Shown: in pieces, positions 11,186 through 32,289 of the stretch
Layout of the letters: each line of letters starts with the position of its first letter
Numbering within the stretch: the first letter of the stretch is position 1
Origin: Tubiluchus corallicola
Lineage: Eukaryota; Priapulida; Priapulimorpha; Priapulimorphida; Tubiluchidae
Direction of reading: 5' to 3'
DNA length: 64,000 nucleotides
NCBI GenBank assembly: GCA_030141605.1
Contig: JAQGDQ010000052.1
Coordinates: forward strand, 760,700 to 824,699
Position numbers and translations under genes: made by a program
Notes under the pieces: model-generated
What the model was told of the DNA's origin: nothing
What the model saw: only the letters and a program-made list of their open reading frames with translations
Database searches by the model: none

Positions 11186-11977
11186 AGACTAGCAAAGGCC
11201 CCGCAAAAGATTTTGCGTATAAATACACGTGTAATCAATAATACGCTAACATCCTACATAGTCCTCATGTATAACACAAAGCCCGTAACATCATGCCTAC
11301 TGTTTGTTTAGCTAACGCAAAGCCTGTAGCTTTTACTGAATTAAAGCTATAAGATTATAGACAGAGTACAATGGATGACGTCACTACAATGGCATGCGTC
11401 AACAGTTTTCTAAGCGAAAATTGCCGAAAATAGAACATGTAGTTAACTCGTCCCTACTCCTCTCGGTGGACCTACCCTAAAATATAGCCCACATCACCGT
11501 GTAGCACTGTTCTTCCTCTTTCTGACGAGCCGTATATCTCCTCCGAGAGTCCCACCGGGCGCCGCTAGAACGTTTTTCCCGCAGGCTGTTTGGTCAAAAT
11601 TCCGAAAAAATCGCGAGTTGGGTCCGGGAAAACGCCCTTTGCGGGACGCCGTGGCCCTCTCGGGAATTCTAAATATGCCTACTAGACCCACCGCTGAACG
11701 GGCTATCTATCCATACCCAGCACCTCCCTCGGCCCGTTCCCGTTCTCTACATCTCAGCCGTATAACTTTTGCAAAAAACGGCCGAAAAATGGCCATTTTT
11801 GGAGGTTTTTGCCCCCCTTCCTTCCGTTGGGCCCAATTCGAAAAATAAGCCCCCAATGGCACGACACTAGATCGAGACCTTTCGTTTGATGTGTAGGTCG
11901 CCGCAAATGGTGCCATCGTCCGAGCTGTAGCCTCGAATCTTATATATATATATACCAAGAATTTTAATATATAGAAG
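11186..11977 (-). mobile_element. Helitron-like element, copy 2
   Basis: A longer copy of the same family: minus-strand 3' terminus at 11189 (CTAG after the GCAAAA hairpin), interior with GGGACTCTCGGAGGAG and GGGCCACGGCGTCC blocks also found at 4990-5110, and the shared 3' half that matches copy 1. The 5' end on the minus strand is near 11977 (TCTTCTATATATTAAAATTC). Copy 1 looks like an internally deleted derivative. Confidence 0.6.
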
Positions 11978-12295
11978 ATAGCATAACGCTGAGTTTTAAC
12001 ATTATTGTTTTGAAATTCTTAATATTGCAAGAAAGACATCGATTTATTATAATATACTCCTCAACAATCAACGTTTTTTACTACTTTTTATTAGAAAATA
12101 GCAACGTTTCTAGGGCATACTATCAGTCATTATCACATACGAAAAAACATTTAAATAATGTACTAACAACTGGTATTATCACATGTTACTGATAGTAGTT
12201 CTTAGCGTATGATTTAATACTTGTTCGGTATTCCGGCCCCTACTGGTCAATGAAAAAAACCGATTTCCACAAGGCATTTGCCAGCACGATATGGT

Positions 12296-12852
12296 TACAG
12301 GACGACAGGATTATCTTTCATATACAACCCAATTTTCAAATTCGATCAAAAGTATACATTTTCGCACATTTAATACTGCAACAGCGTTTCTGATAATTAA
12401 ATTATAGATGAAAGATTATTTAACGGCGGGCGAGCCCAACTATTGATGACATCACGAACTAACATAATTTTCAACAGCAAAAATATTCCCTGAGCGTGTT
12501 GCGAAAACGAAAATTGAAGTACAGTACTGCAAGATATTCATTGTGTTGTACTAAAACTAGGCAAGTTTTAAGATAAAATTTCAAATTTCAAATTTACCAC
12601 TGTACTCATGCATGAGCTGTCGAACGTGTGTAATTTGTCAGAAACTAATACATCTGAAATAAGAGGTACAGTACCTGTTTTTTGTGCAGTGCGTTTTCGA
12701 AATGCAGGCGTTACTGCCTGTCTAACTAGCGAATGGCAAAATGCATGTATAACAGCGAAGAACTAGAGGCGAGAACGTGCACTCGTGTTTGTGTGGTAAT
12801 AATTCTTTCACGTAAGTCAGTTTTGAAAAAAATAGTATGTTTACTTCCAATA
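12296..12852 (+). repeat. 560-bp dispersed repeat R1, copy 1
   Basis: Matches 58199-58776 in the same orientation over its whole length, with roughly 80-85% identity by eye and few indels. Shared landmarks: AACGGCGGGCGAGCCCAA, ACCACTGTxCTCAxGCATGAG and CTAACTAGCGAATGGCAAAA. No terminal repeats, poly(A) or coding frame were recognised. The family is unknown. Confidence 0.8.
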
Positions 12853-13616
12853 TTTTGCTTTAATTGGTCTACTTTGGGAGCGCCATCAACCTGTCTTAAA
12901 TGGTCTAAACTTGTTTGCTAAACTAGCCAACCACGAGATCCGTCGTCTCTGTGATATCATAATTTTACGTAACCGATTTATTTGCGAGAATTGAATATGA
13001 GACTAACAACAAACGGGCAAGCAATACTAGTATTTATTTAGCACAGTGCAAAAACATTATACTGGAGCCTAAATCTCCACACCTTTATTCTTTCTTCAAA
13101 TCAAACGAAAAAATTTTATTAAAAAATAGTGTTTTATGATATTTCTGTTTTATAACAGACATTGTTCACAAAGTGTTACCAGAAAGTAGTGTCAGGGAAA
13201 TTTTTTTATTCAAAAACTGAAACCTATATAGTACTTTACGCCTAATCATCTATACATTTTACGTTGTTTTGTCAATTATCTTCACACTAACAGACAAACC
13301 TGAGCATAAAGTAATTCAAAAAATATCGTTGTTGTGAGTGTACTGTAACTGTGCCTGCCAGAATGGCATGCGTTTCAATGTCACCTTGGATTGAGAAACA
13401 ATTTCACAACTTCAAATAACAAGAAACTCTTCGTGTCACTATTGTCGTATTTTCAGATCAGCCGAATAATTTCCTCGCAATTGGCTCTGTCAGTACCTCC
13501 AGCAGCTTGCACCGCTTCTTTTTTAGTTCATATAAAATTATATATCGTCTTGTGTGTTTTAAGTTTCTTGCTCTTCCTTATTTTACCATGTTTTATACCA
13601 GTGATTTAATATCTCG
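12853..13616. other. no gene recognised
   Basis: AT-rich, with only short unrelated open frames; nothing further supported. Confidence 0.4.
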
Positions 13617-13929
13617 TTTTTGTGTTTCTTTCTGTCGGAAGGCTCGTAGAGAAAACAAGAAAACACGTTGTCAAATTGAACAGGTTTATTGTGTGAGAAT
13701 TCCACAACACAAATTATGAAGGAACGGGAAATACGTACAGACAAGTGATAGGAAAACAGCGTACTATAATCAGAGAATCTGAGATTAATCTGAGAATATG
13801 AGAACAAACTTGAGCGGCCACTCCGCCTTAGGAACTACTACGCGCATTTCGTATAGAAAGTTCTCGAATCTTCAACAAGGTAAGAAGATTGTTCCACCAT
13901 ACTGTAGAATATTCCAGACGTCCACAACA
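13617..13929 (-). repeat. solo LTR, copy 2
   Basis: Related to 95-463: the same GTCGGAAGGCTCGTAGAGAA block, TTTATT (AATAAA on minus) and CCACAACA end. Flanked by CTCG at 13613-13616 and 13930-13933, a likely 4-bp (perhaps 5-bp CTCGT) target duplication. The 5' TG is degraded to TT. It is shorter than copy 1 and the TATA box is not preserved. Confidence 0.6.
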
Positions 13930-13995
13930 CTCGTCTAAATGGCTCTAATAGTCTGACAGTCTGTTCAAATCTGAGTATAAACTCGAAATTCATGT

Positions 13996-14578
13996 TTTGA
14001 TTACTGATGTTCCTAGAGCACATAAGGAGACCTACGCAAAATTTCGTCTTAGCGCGCATAGATTACAAATTGTAGCTGGTCGATATACCAGACCTAAAAC
14101 ACTTGCTGATATGAAAAAATGTATTTTATGTAAGAATGAATTAGGGAAGAAGAATTTCACTTTAGTTTGCAATTTAATGTTTATTGTCAAGAAAAGACTG
14201 CGTTCTTAAATCAAATATCACATATTTTTCTAGAATTGCCATCCATGTGCTATATTGATAAGTGTATTTTTAAACAAAAGTGGAGATGTGGAAGTTAAGA
14301 AATTTCTGATTAACTATGTACAAAAAATTTCAACAATACGTGATTTTAAATTAAGAAGTATGAATTAATTTTGTTAAGAATTAATGTATTCAATCAGCAC
14401 TGTGATATATATGTAGATGTGTTTGTTATAAATTATGGCATTTTTTTAATCAACTACGCTTAAAAAGAGCCCTGTATTTGTAGGGAGTGTTCCTGTATGG
14501 TTGTTTATTTAAGTGTATGATTTGTTAATTGCACTTGTGTTTACGTTTGTAAAATAAAGCGTTTATTATTATTTAATA
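13996..14578 (+). mobile_element. LINE 3' end fragment
   Basis: Reads a C-terminal ORF2 segment (FRLSAHRLQIVAGRY, then a C-x-x-C pair) and, after about 370 bp of 3' UTR, ends GTAAAATAAAGCG with a TTATTATT tail. The last about 110 bp match 40820-40930 (shared GTTCCTGTATGG and GTGATTTGTTAATTG words). A 5'-truncated non-LTR retrotransposon copy of the CR1/L2-like group. Confidence 0.65.
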
Positions 14579-14736
14579 AAATCTCTGTAGATGCCTTCTG
14601 CAATCGTAGCGGATCTGGTTTGTAGATCTTGCTTGTCATTCATCACATCGTTTTCACATCCTGCAAGAGTCACTTTTTAATTAATGTTTTCTAGTCACAA
14701 ATAGTTGTTTTAATAGGCTGAGTGTCGTCGGTAAAT

Positions 14737-15170
14737 TTAACATTCACTCATTCGCAAAAATGCAGTACTACAGTGTTTCCATAGATTGTCGTGAAAGTTA
14801 ACATCGTCTTGTGTCAGTAGATCATGCGGGTTATAGCTTACCAACGCAAAGTGTTGCTTTTCAACTTCTATGTGTTGTCCGGGCTGTGGGACATCTTTAA
14901 AACAATGAGCTACTATTAAAATAAGTGCGTCGTTAACGAGGAAAATCCTGAACCAAGAATAACATCTCCAGTCATAAATACATAATGCCTCAAGACCCAT
15001 TTCAGTAACCATGCATTCTTTCCGTTACTGATTTTGGGTTGAGCAGGCTGCCCTTCGTCTAGTACCCAAAACTGTAGGTCAGGACGACAACAGAGTCTTT
15101 TTCTGGGAGTTATGGAGGGTCCAACTGTATGTACATCCTTCTCATTAAAATACAAAATTAAGCTAATCAT
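14737..15170 (-). pseudogene. unidentified coding remnant
   Basis: The minus strand carries two overlapping frames that look like one broken coding sequence. The upstream frame, from about 15110, includes QFWVLDEGQPAQPK and HYVFMTGDVILGSGFSSL. After a one-base shift near 14910-14960 the reading continues as HCFKDVPQPGQHIEVEKQ and FALVSYNPHDLL to a stop at 14737. The GDVILGSGFSSL segment is loosely like the acceptor-side motif of fucosyl/sialyl-type glycosyltransferases, but I do not recognise the family. It could be a decayed retrocopy. Confidence 0.4.
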
Positions 15171-15180
15171 TGTTAATAAA

Positions 15181-17030
15181 CATTAATAAATAATAATTAA
15201 CATTTTTGTTATTGCTCCCTTCTCTGCTGTAATTAATCTTCCAAACTTTAAAATAATGTATTTGCGACATTAAAAATCCATACGTTTTTATAAGGCTTAT
15301 AAAGGTGGGGGTTACGGTAGGTTTGGTACTACCTGAAACGGATCACGTACTGGAAAAGTTTGAGAAACACTGGCTTAGTAGCTGTAGCAAATAGGTCTTC
15401 TGTAGATAGTCGTGCGTCAAAGCAGGACAAGGTTGTACTAGACTCAGTTTGGCGCACACCAGGAAGTACACTAGGTATATTTGAAAATTGGTATATACAA
15501 ACTGCAGATAAATATTGACGCAAAGATCATACTAATCCATTATCTAAAATACTTAGTTTATGTTACACAATATCTCTTCTATACGTATGATCTTACGTAT
15601 GATTAATTTCTGTGATTAATATTAAAGTTGAACTGATTTCTTATGTTAAATCCAAAAAATTTGGATGTTTCCATTTTTGTTTTGAAATTTGGTCAACTCC
15701 CACGTAGAGCTATTATTACTGCTTGGTCACTGCCTGGGATTTTTCATAAATGGCCCGTTAAGTACTATTTCGCTCGACTAGGAACTTAATTGGTGACTAA
15801 GAATTTAACTTCATTTATCTTATAATAATGTATCTTTTATATTGAGCGCGATCGCGCAAAATGAAAAAATTACATTATATAATATTAAAGCTTTGTAAAC
15901 CACGATTGTACAAAAAGACTGGAAAAGCTGCAAACCTACAACTTAATTTTGAGCTGTTTCTATGCCACCTTCTCTATATACTATCTAAAGGCTGCAAAGG
16001 CTGCAGATGCCTGTATAGGATCTCCAGATTTGTGGGAAAGGCGGATTTACGTTTAATCTGGAGCATGCATGCAGGACAGATTAAGCTCAAGTACTGCGAT
16101 TGAAAGGCTGGACGTGCACGGATTGTTTTCCCTGTGCTGAAGAGGGTCTCGATGGCCAAACATGAGGGCCATCATCGTCTATTGTTATGGCTTTATGACG
16201 GCTCTTGTACTTCATTGTGCCAGTCTTCTCGTCATTATGTGCGAAAAGGTGGAGTAATCTTCATTTAATGGTGGCAAAGTTGGTGTATTATGTTTGAAGA
16301 GGCTTGAGAGCCCGGAAAGATTTAAACTTCATTTGAAGAGCAGATGCACAGCACTTCGCCGGATTTATTAGCATCTAAAGTAGTGTAGAACTTGGAAAAA
16401 AGAATGATAATGTTTCTTTTCGGATAACGTGCCTCCTGCACTTACATCATGTTGTACGGGAGTTCATAAACTCAAACTACTCCTTGAGAGGAGACCTGAT
16501 CCTAAAAATTCCACTCGTAACAACTATCAAATACGCTTTGCATTCGTTTCAGTACAAATAAACGATCAAAAGCGTGGAACGAGTTAAAAATGATGCAACA
16601 ATTTTCTCCATGCTTAATAAATGTCTTTGTAAATAAAACAAGAAATGGGTGATTTATTTTTGCCTTTCATGTGCTGGTTTGAGATGAATTACTTGTTGCA
16701 ATAAGTATTCTGTAATTTTTACGTTTTATCGTCAATAGACTCAACTCAGTACTATTTCACACTTAACGGAACGTAGCTATTTTATTCAAATTGTAAATAG
16801 GCTTAGATACATGTCATTGTGCTCGCACCTGTAAGATTTTTTTCGTTATAATAGTTGTCATTTCAGTCAGTGATAATAGTTCCTGTGTGAACTAATGTTT
16901 TATGCAACTAAAAATGGCTACATTTTTAAATAAACTACTTACATATTCGTTGGTGGCTCGAAACACGGATTATGTTTCGGCCACTGATGTGACTTTTCTG
17001 GTTTGTTAGTGCTCTTAAAATCGGTTCTCC
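15181..17030. other. no gene recognised
   Basis: About 1.85 kb without a supported gene. 15861-16103 has an 80-codon open frame without family features. Mixed AT-rich unique-looking DNA. Confidence 0.4.
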
Positions 17031-17054
17031 CTGTTACCTTCAACTATCATTCCG

Positions 17055-17145
17055 CCGATCGATATTGGTGCTCGGCAAAAATGGCACAAGAAAAAAGGGC
17101 ACAAATGGGAAAAATATTGTGTGCAAATGGAAAAAATATTGTCTG
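17055..17145 (+). repeat. remnant of foldback terminus
   Basis: GTGCTCGGCAAAAATGGCAC followed by degenerate AAAATGGCACA units. This is the same terminus as the reverse complement of 44280-44385, so it is a short leftover of the element at 43415-44385. Confidence 0.5.
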
Positions 17146-18400
17146 TGTTTGTTTAATCAGTTATAATTCTCGCCTGAAAGTCCTACAGTGGCGTTTCCAA
17201 ATTTTTCTTTGCTCCTACCTGGTCCTACCTACCCACCTACAGAACCAAAATAAATCCAGTACGTCTCTGTCACCTATTAGTATTGGTTAACGATCCACTG
17301 CTCGCCAATATAATTTTTCATAAGGTAATGCAACTGAAGAATATTTTGGTTTTATATCAATGAAAAAAAATCTGTTTTAATTTATATTTACCTGCTACAA
17401 TTTAATTAAAGAACAATACCGGCTCCGATTCGTTTATTTACAAATGAAAACGGTTTATTTACAAGACGCATTCACGATAAGTGTTGCATAATTTACAATG
17501 AAACATAAAAAAACAACATCGAGAATTAAAAACATGAAATGCAAACCCGTATCAGTTAAACCGATGATTGCAAATAGATGCAATTTAGTGGAATATAAAA
17601 CAACTATGAAATATCGAAACAACTGAAATTAACAAAACTAACAAATCAAAAACTTTCGGGAACCAAGTGTAGACTGTAAAATTCTGTAGACTACAAAAAT
17701 ACAAAAAAAAAATCAACGAAACAAACAAACCAAAAACATCGTAAAGAGTGTCATTAAATGATGGAATATCAAAAATGTTAAAATTTAATGAAATATCTAC
17801 AGAGTACAATGGAAAAATAAGCAGGAGCGGTGCAACGTTAAACGTTGCGGTAGATATTTGTCCACAGATCTAATTGCTATTTAAAAGTCTGTGATTGCAG
17901 ATGAAGAAAATATTATTATTATTATTATTTTGAATAAACGAACAATATTTCTGGGCATAAAAGTTAGGTATGATTTATACTTTAATGATGTGAATTGTGA
18001 AGAAATATTACTTATAAACCTTTTAAGGATGAGAGAGGAAACCAAATTCGACAGCTACAAGATGCATACCGCTAACAAAATTATGGAGATCAAGATTTAG
18101 CTTATCTTAGCTATTATCAAAAATGATTCCACGAAAAGAGACATGAAGACGAGAAAACTAGCCTCTTTGCAACATCCAGGTACATGTATATACATGTAAA
18201 TAATAGTGATGTAATTATTGCAAATATGATATCAATGCAAAAGTTAATTCTAGAATACTCCTGTGGAGTTTCATCACGATCCATTGAGAATTCACAGATC
18301 CTTGGGTTTTTTCTAAACGATCTTCCCCTAGCAACAAGCAAAACAACAACTACATGCAGGTGAGTAGCAATTGACATGACCCCTCCATCAAAAACACGAT
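17146..18400. other. no gene recognised
   Basis: AT-rich. A short (ATT) run lies at 17908-17928. No splice-linked exon or RNA gene was seen. Confidence 0.4.
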
Positions 18401-18415
18401 GCCGGCTCATACGCG

Positions 18416-18615
18416 TGCGTGCCTTGTTTATGTGGAATTTATGCGGATGCGGATGCGTTTTCCACTGCGGAACAGCCAAAAAATCTAAAGAAGCAGCTGA
18501 AAAAAAGAATAACGCATACGCAGGCTGCATTGAAAACAATATAAACCATAATTATCTATTCCACACACCCCAAACCGCATCCGCCTTCGCATGCTAAATT
18601 AACGCGACTTTAGAC
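18416..18615 (+). mobile_element. MITE-like repeat M2, copy 1
   Basis: About 200 bp with inverted ends rich in GCGGATGCG / CGCATCCGC, whose interior (GAATAACGCATxCGCAG, GCATTGAAAACAATATAAAC) matches 57650-57866 in reverse complement. Probably a small non-autonomous DNA transposon. Confidence 0.6.
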
Positions 18616-19595
18616 TCCAAACTGGCGCGAATATTTAAAAAATTTCACGGCCACTAAATTTGCGACACTAACATCCAGCTAACGGGTCTCGCCAACCGTG
18701 GGACAGATATGTAAACCCTCCACGACCAACGCACACACCGACGTGGATCCAACGTCTACGAATAACACGTAACTATTGTCTACAACCTGGGAAGAAGATG
18801 AGAAGCCCAGAATTCTGCATCGACTGAGGAATCTTTCTTCGCAAAATCTTATTTCAAATTATTATTTGCGTTATACCTGTACAAGATAAATAAAAGATTG
18901 TGTTATTATGTTGTGTTAAGTCACTTTACCTGACGTATTGTTCATATACTTTTCTTTTTCAATTTGCTTAATATTGTAAATGAAGGACTCTCCTAAGACA
19001 TGTGATCCTGTCCACACTTTTATGTTTGCTTTTAGGTAAAATTCCTAAATTGTGTGTTTTTTACATTTTATTTGACGGCACTAGACTCGGTCTCTTGTAT
19101 TAAAGCTTCATTGTTTATAGGCAATGCTGCTTTATATACCATAAAAGTAAATGTGTCTCAACTCAAAAATAAATGGTATCGTGTAGACAGTTAGTTCCTT
19201 CTGATATTTGAAAACTGGATGATATTCTTGTTATCAAAAGTAGTGGCTAGAGACACAACTAATAGGTCGATGATTAACCTACATTCCTTGATAACAATCT
19301 TACTAAAGACTAAGTGCGTTTGTATGTCAGATATCGTTTTTTTAAGAAATTTTCTAACTCTACGTGTTTCACTATTTGCATAATGTAATAATTTATCAGC
19401 ACTTTTGTAGGTTTTCTCTGTATCTTGCTGAACTTTTACACTGCCTATAGCATAATTAGGCATTATTAATTATTAATAATTAATAATTTGCGGGTCTTAG
19501 GTACGGCTGCTTTTGCCGAACTTCGTGTTCTATGTACGCGTTAGCCGTTTTTCTAAAATTGGAAAGTGCAGTGATCTAATACTACGTGTGATAAA
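18616..19595. other. upstream of MAM gene, no gene
   Basis: No coding region is supported. 19462-19490 has a TTATTAATTATTAATAATTA palindromic AT run. Confidence 0.4.
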
Positions 19596-28330
<8,735 letters not shown>

Positions 28331-29120
28331 GTTGTGCTATGCCTTCAACCGTTTAACAGGGATGAGAATTTTCCTTGAATACGCTGTATTCCGAGTTTTT
28401 GGAAGACCAGTAGTGCCATTTTTGTAAATCTTTACGGATCCAGTGCATTATTTCACAAGCTGATCGCTAGTTGGCAGGCCGTCACTTTGTTTACATCACG
28501 TACATCAGTGTAACCACGTGTATGTCTCTATGTATAAAGATATAGAATCAATTGTGTGAAGTTATTTGAGTCCATTGCAGACAGTTTTTATAAACCTTTG
28601 CATAGGAGCGACCAGTACTTAGGCGTCTTTGAGACAATTAGGTATCATGTATCCTTGATAGTTGGATATTTTAAATTATGCATGAAACAAGGTAATTGAT
28701 ATTTTAAGTCCAGTTGGAGGCTCTCCATGGTCACAAAATTACAATTTGTTGCTTTGCCTCCCTGGAACCCCCATATGGGCCTACGCGGCTCCCACATCCC
28801 CGGCCTATTTCAGAGTTTTTTTGCAATTTGACAATCTGATCTGTGCTTTAACACCTCTTTACAAACTGATAAGACAGAACTGTCTCTCGCAAAATTAACT
28901 AGAGCTTAAATTCTTGCTGCTTCTTTATACCTACAAATATAGTTCGATATTTTCTAAAAGCACTTTTCTAAAAACTTTATAGTTTTTTTTTCGGTAGCAG
29001 ATCCAAATAAAGACGCATGTTTCGATTTTAATTATTATTAAGCGGTTGCCTGTCATTATAATTACTATTCTGTACTGTAATTTACCGTTTGTGTAGGTAC
29101 AATCATCGCCGATTTGTGGA
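28331..29120. other. no exon recognised
   Basis: Downstream of MAM exon 3. No continuation of the MAM domain was found on the plus strand. Confidence 0.35.
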
Positions 29121-29124
29121 ATTC

Positions 29125-29135
29125 ATTCTCTCTCT

Positions 29136-29197
<62 letters not shown>

Positions 29198-29430
29198 GCT
29201 GGTTTGAGCAAATAATTCCAACCAGGTCACCAATAGTTTGCGCAAGGCTGGCACTCACTTACGCACGCAAGCACACACATACACGCACGAACACATCCAT
29301 ACGCACGCACGCACGCGCAGGCACGCACAGACACGCGCGCGCACACACGCACGCAAACACACACACACACACACACAAACACACACCCACACACACACAC
29401 ACACACATACACTCCCTCTCTCACTCACTC
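29125..29430. repeat. (CT)n and (CA)n microsatellites
   Basis: CT run 29125-29197, then ACGC/ACAC-rich run 29258-29412, separated by 60 bp of ordinary DNA. Confidence 0.95.
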
Positions 29431-29829
29431 ACTTACGCAGAGTTTAGACAGTTTTGTCACAGCCCTATACAATAGTGCTCTCATTTTTATCGTACTAATT
29501 AAATTTCTAGAATTAAGATTGCTAAGTTAAGCAGAGTAGCGCCAATGAGTTTCATTTTGTAGTGCTAAGTGAAAAGTTCATTTTGTTTATGTATGTAATT
29601 ATTATCTCTCAGGCTAGTATAGTAGTGCCATCTACTGTCAACTTTGTTTATCAAAGAAAGAAACCAGGGACATGAACTTGACAGGTGTGCTTCCTTATTT
29701 GGCAAGTTTGACCACCAATCCTGAGTGATGATAAATAGGACATTCACAGCTGCTACTCTTTATAACCCGTTTGATTGGTCAGATTTAGGTGACCTTTACA
29801 TGATATGCAGCCATTCAGCTGAGAGCAAA

Positions 29830-30851
29830 CAGGTTTTACATTTATAGTAAAAATCGATGAAGTTCCAATAAATCAAGTAAAATATACTAAGTTCTTAGGC
29901 ATCATCATTGATGAACACTTAACTTGGCAAGAACATCTTAGATTTATCGAAAGCAAAATCTCAAAAATCATAGGCATTATATATAGAGTTAGACACAAAT
30001 TGCCTAGCTCAGTACTTGTATTATTATATAATTCTCTTTTTTTACCATATCTAAATAATTCGAACATTATTTGGGGAAGCACATACTCCAGTCGATTGAA
30101 AAAAATTCATCTGATTCAGAAGAAAATAGTGCGAGCTATAACATTTGCCGGTTATCAGGACCATACACAGCCAATATTTAAAAGACTAAAACTTTCTAAA
30201 CATTTACGACATTAATAAGTTCCAAACTGCCATTTTCATGTACAAATTCTCTCATAAATTATTGCCTCCCTTATTTACTGATTATTTTTGTTTGAATGCT
30301 GAGATACATAATTACGGCACACGTTATAGGCTGCACTATCACTACATACAGTGTAACACTAATGTTAGAAAATTTTCTATTAAATACAATGGCCCTTACA
30401 TATGGAATTCAATTGCTCCAGCTATTAAAAATGTCAACTCGCTTTCCATATTTAAAAAAATATATAAATTAAACTTACTCGAAACATATAACTGATGACT
30501 CAATCATGATTTGTTGTTTTCTTTTTCAAAAACTGTATAGTAAAATAAAATTTTTAATACTTCCCACCCGTATTTATATTTATATTTGTATATATTGTAA
30601 TGTTGTATCTATGTTGTATATGTAATGTTGTATATTGTAATGTTGTATATTGTAATGTTGTAATGTTGTATATATTGCAATTTTTTTCGTAATTCTAGTG
30701 GCCTACCATAAGCTAGCTTCCTAGGTCTCTAGCGCAGTATACATGAATTTTATCATATTTTTGTATTAACAAAACCTGATGCACATGTAATGTAATGTGA
30801 TGTATATGTATATGTTTAATGCGAAATAAATCTATTAAAATCTAAATCTAA
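29830..30851 (+). mobile_element. LINE 3' half, two frames
   Basis: A 5'-truncated non-LTR element (CR1/Jockey-like). 29850-30215 reads YTKFLGIIIDEHLTWQEHL and LPSSVLVLLYNSLFLPYL, the thumb region after the RT. After a stop/frameshift near 30215 it continues as MYKFSHKLLPPLFTDYF and NYGTRYRLHYH to a TGA at 30495. A 350-bp 3' UTR with tandem ATGTTGTAT words ends at AATAAATCTATTAAAATCTA. It is a different family from the TPEH-type fragments. Confidence 0.8.
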
Positions 30852-31362
30852 AAAACGAGGCCAGAGAGTAGGGTGTGAAAGGAGTGTGGCTTTACAATAT
30901 GGTTGCTCTACTTGAGTTTTATCAGTTCTTAGTTTAAAGGACAATATTGCATTTATTAATGGCATTTCCTCAGCAGAAACAGAGTACTTTTACAATGGTT
31001 ATACTCAGTCTTTGTGATCCTGGGCTGTCCGTCATTTAGGAAGCCCCTAGAGACTTTGTCGTTTATGGTGGAGGAGACCAGGTCGTGAAATGGACTATTG
31101 GTAGTTCTCAGAGAGCCAGCCTGTGGTCGGTCTTCCTGTCAGTGTCTTCAGATACGCCGGACTTGATACAGCGCATTCCTCAGTCGATGAAGTTAATGCC
31201 ACGCCTGATGTTATCTAATTGCCTGTTTGAGAAAGTTACCGTTTGGGAAGCCTGCCGTCAGAGTGTTCCAGTACACGCCGCCGTCGACAGCGACAGTGAC
31301 GAGGTTAAGCTAGCTAGCCAACGTGTGCACAGAGACTCACGATAAGCACTGTTTATGGTGTT
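30852..31362. other. unclassified open frame upstream of LTR
   Basis: 31085-31345 has an 86-codon frame (KWTIGSSQRASLWSVF, VDSDSDEVKLASQRVH) of coding-like composition that I do not recognise. It ends just before the LTR at 31363. Confidence 0.3.
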
Positions 31363-31686
31363 TGTGATACATTTAAAATCCCGGGTAAAGTTTAAGACAG
31401 TAGCTAAACTATAATTTGTAGTATGTATTTGTTTATTATATCTCCAATGTGTTTTTCTTATGTTAAATAATATTGAGTTTATAGCTGATTGGTCGTTTGT
31501 CTATCTGTTCTGACAATGTTAGATTCTCGCGTTAAGGAAGCTCGCCAGGGACTCACAGCCTTAGATCAAATAAAGCTTGCTGTTTCTTTAAGTATTTATG
31601 GTGCGTTAGCACCAGTGTTATAGTGATAATCTTGCCATCCTGACATAAACACATTTACAGCATTTTAGACCAAACGGATTATCACA
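31363..31686 (+). repeat. 5' LTR of Gmr1-like gypsy element
   Basis: 324 bp with TGTGATA...TATCACA inverted ends and an AATAAA at about 31568. Directly followed by one base and a primer-binding site, so it is a 5' LTR. No matching 3' LTR is in the window. Confidence 0.7.
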
Positions 31687-31687
31687 G

Positions 31688-31698
31688 TGGTGTCAGAA
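31688..31698 (+). promoter_or_regulatory. retrotransposon primer-binding site
   Basis: TGGTGTCAGAA, complementary to the 3' end of a tRNA (tRNA-Leu type, which ends TGACACCA with the CCA), one base after the LTR end. Confidence 0.6.
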
Positions 31699-32289
31699 TT
31701 TTTGCTGTGTCTGACCTCATTTACACTTCCTGTTCAGCGAGTATTTTAACGTTATCAGAACGTCTGTTTTGACTGGCGCTACTCGATATTTTAAGGTATA
31801 GAAGCCATACTAGGTAGGTTTGCAGTAGTAAGCTAAAGTTAAAGCAAATATAATATTTTACTTGCTTGAATTGCTGTAGTGAAAACTTTTCTTTCGGTCG
31901 AGAAAAACGTTTATTTTCGTTAAACAGGTCAAGAATAATTTATCACAAAACTTTTATTTGGAGGAGGCATGAGACGCTTGCTTCCTAAAGCTGCTATATG
32001 AACAGCGCAGAATTATTTGGCTTCATTGCTGCGCTGTTAGTGTTAGTTTTGTTTAAATTATTCTTGCTGGTCAATTCTTAATAGCATAAACTGCGTAACT
32101 TGGTACTGCGTGAGTAGTTAGAAGTTGACCTTGAATGATTGTCAGAGCGATTGATCTTTGCCGCTCTTGTGTGGAGGCGTGACTGTAATATAGCAATCAC
32201 AACTCCTGCTGTGTAAATAAACAAATAAATACTTTTATTGCTCCATTCCAGTACAACTATTAAAACATAGAACAATAATAATAATATTA

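Noticed and set aside
19191-19463. 90-codon minus frame upstream of the MAM gene
   Set aside because: No motif, signal or splice support; within what chance gives in AT-rich DNA.
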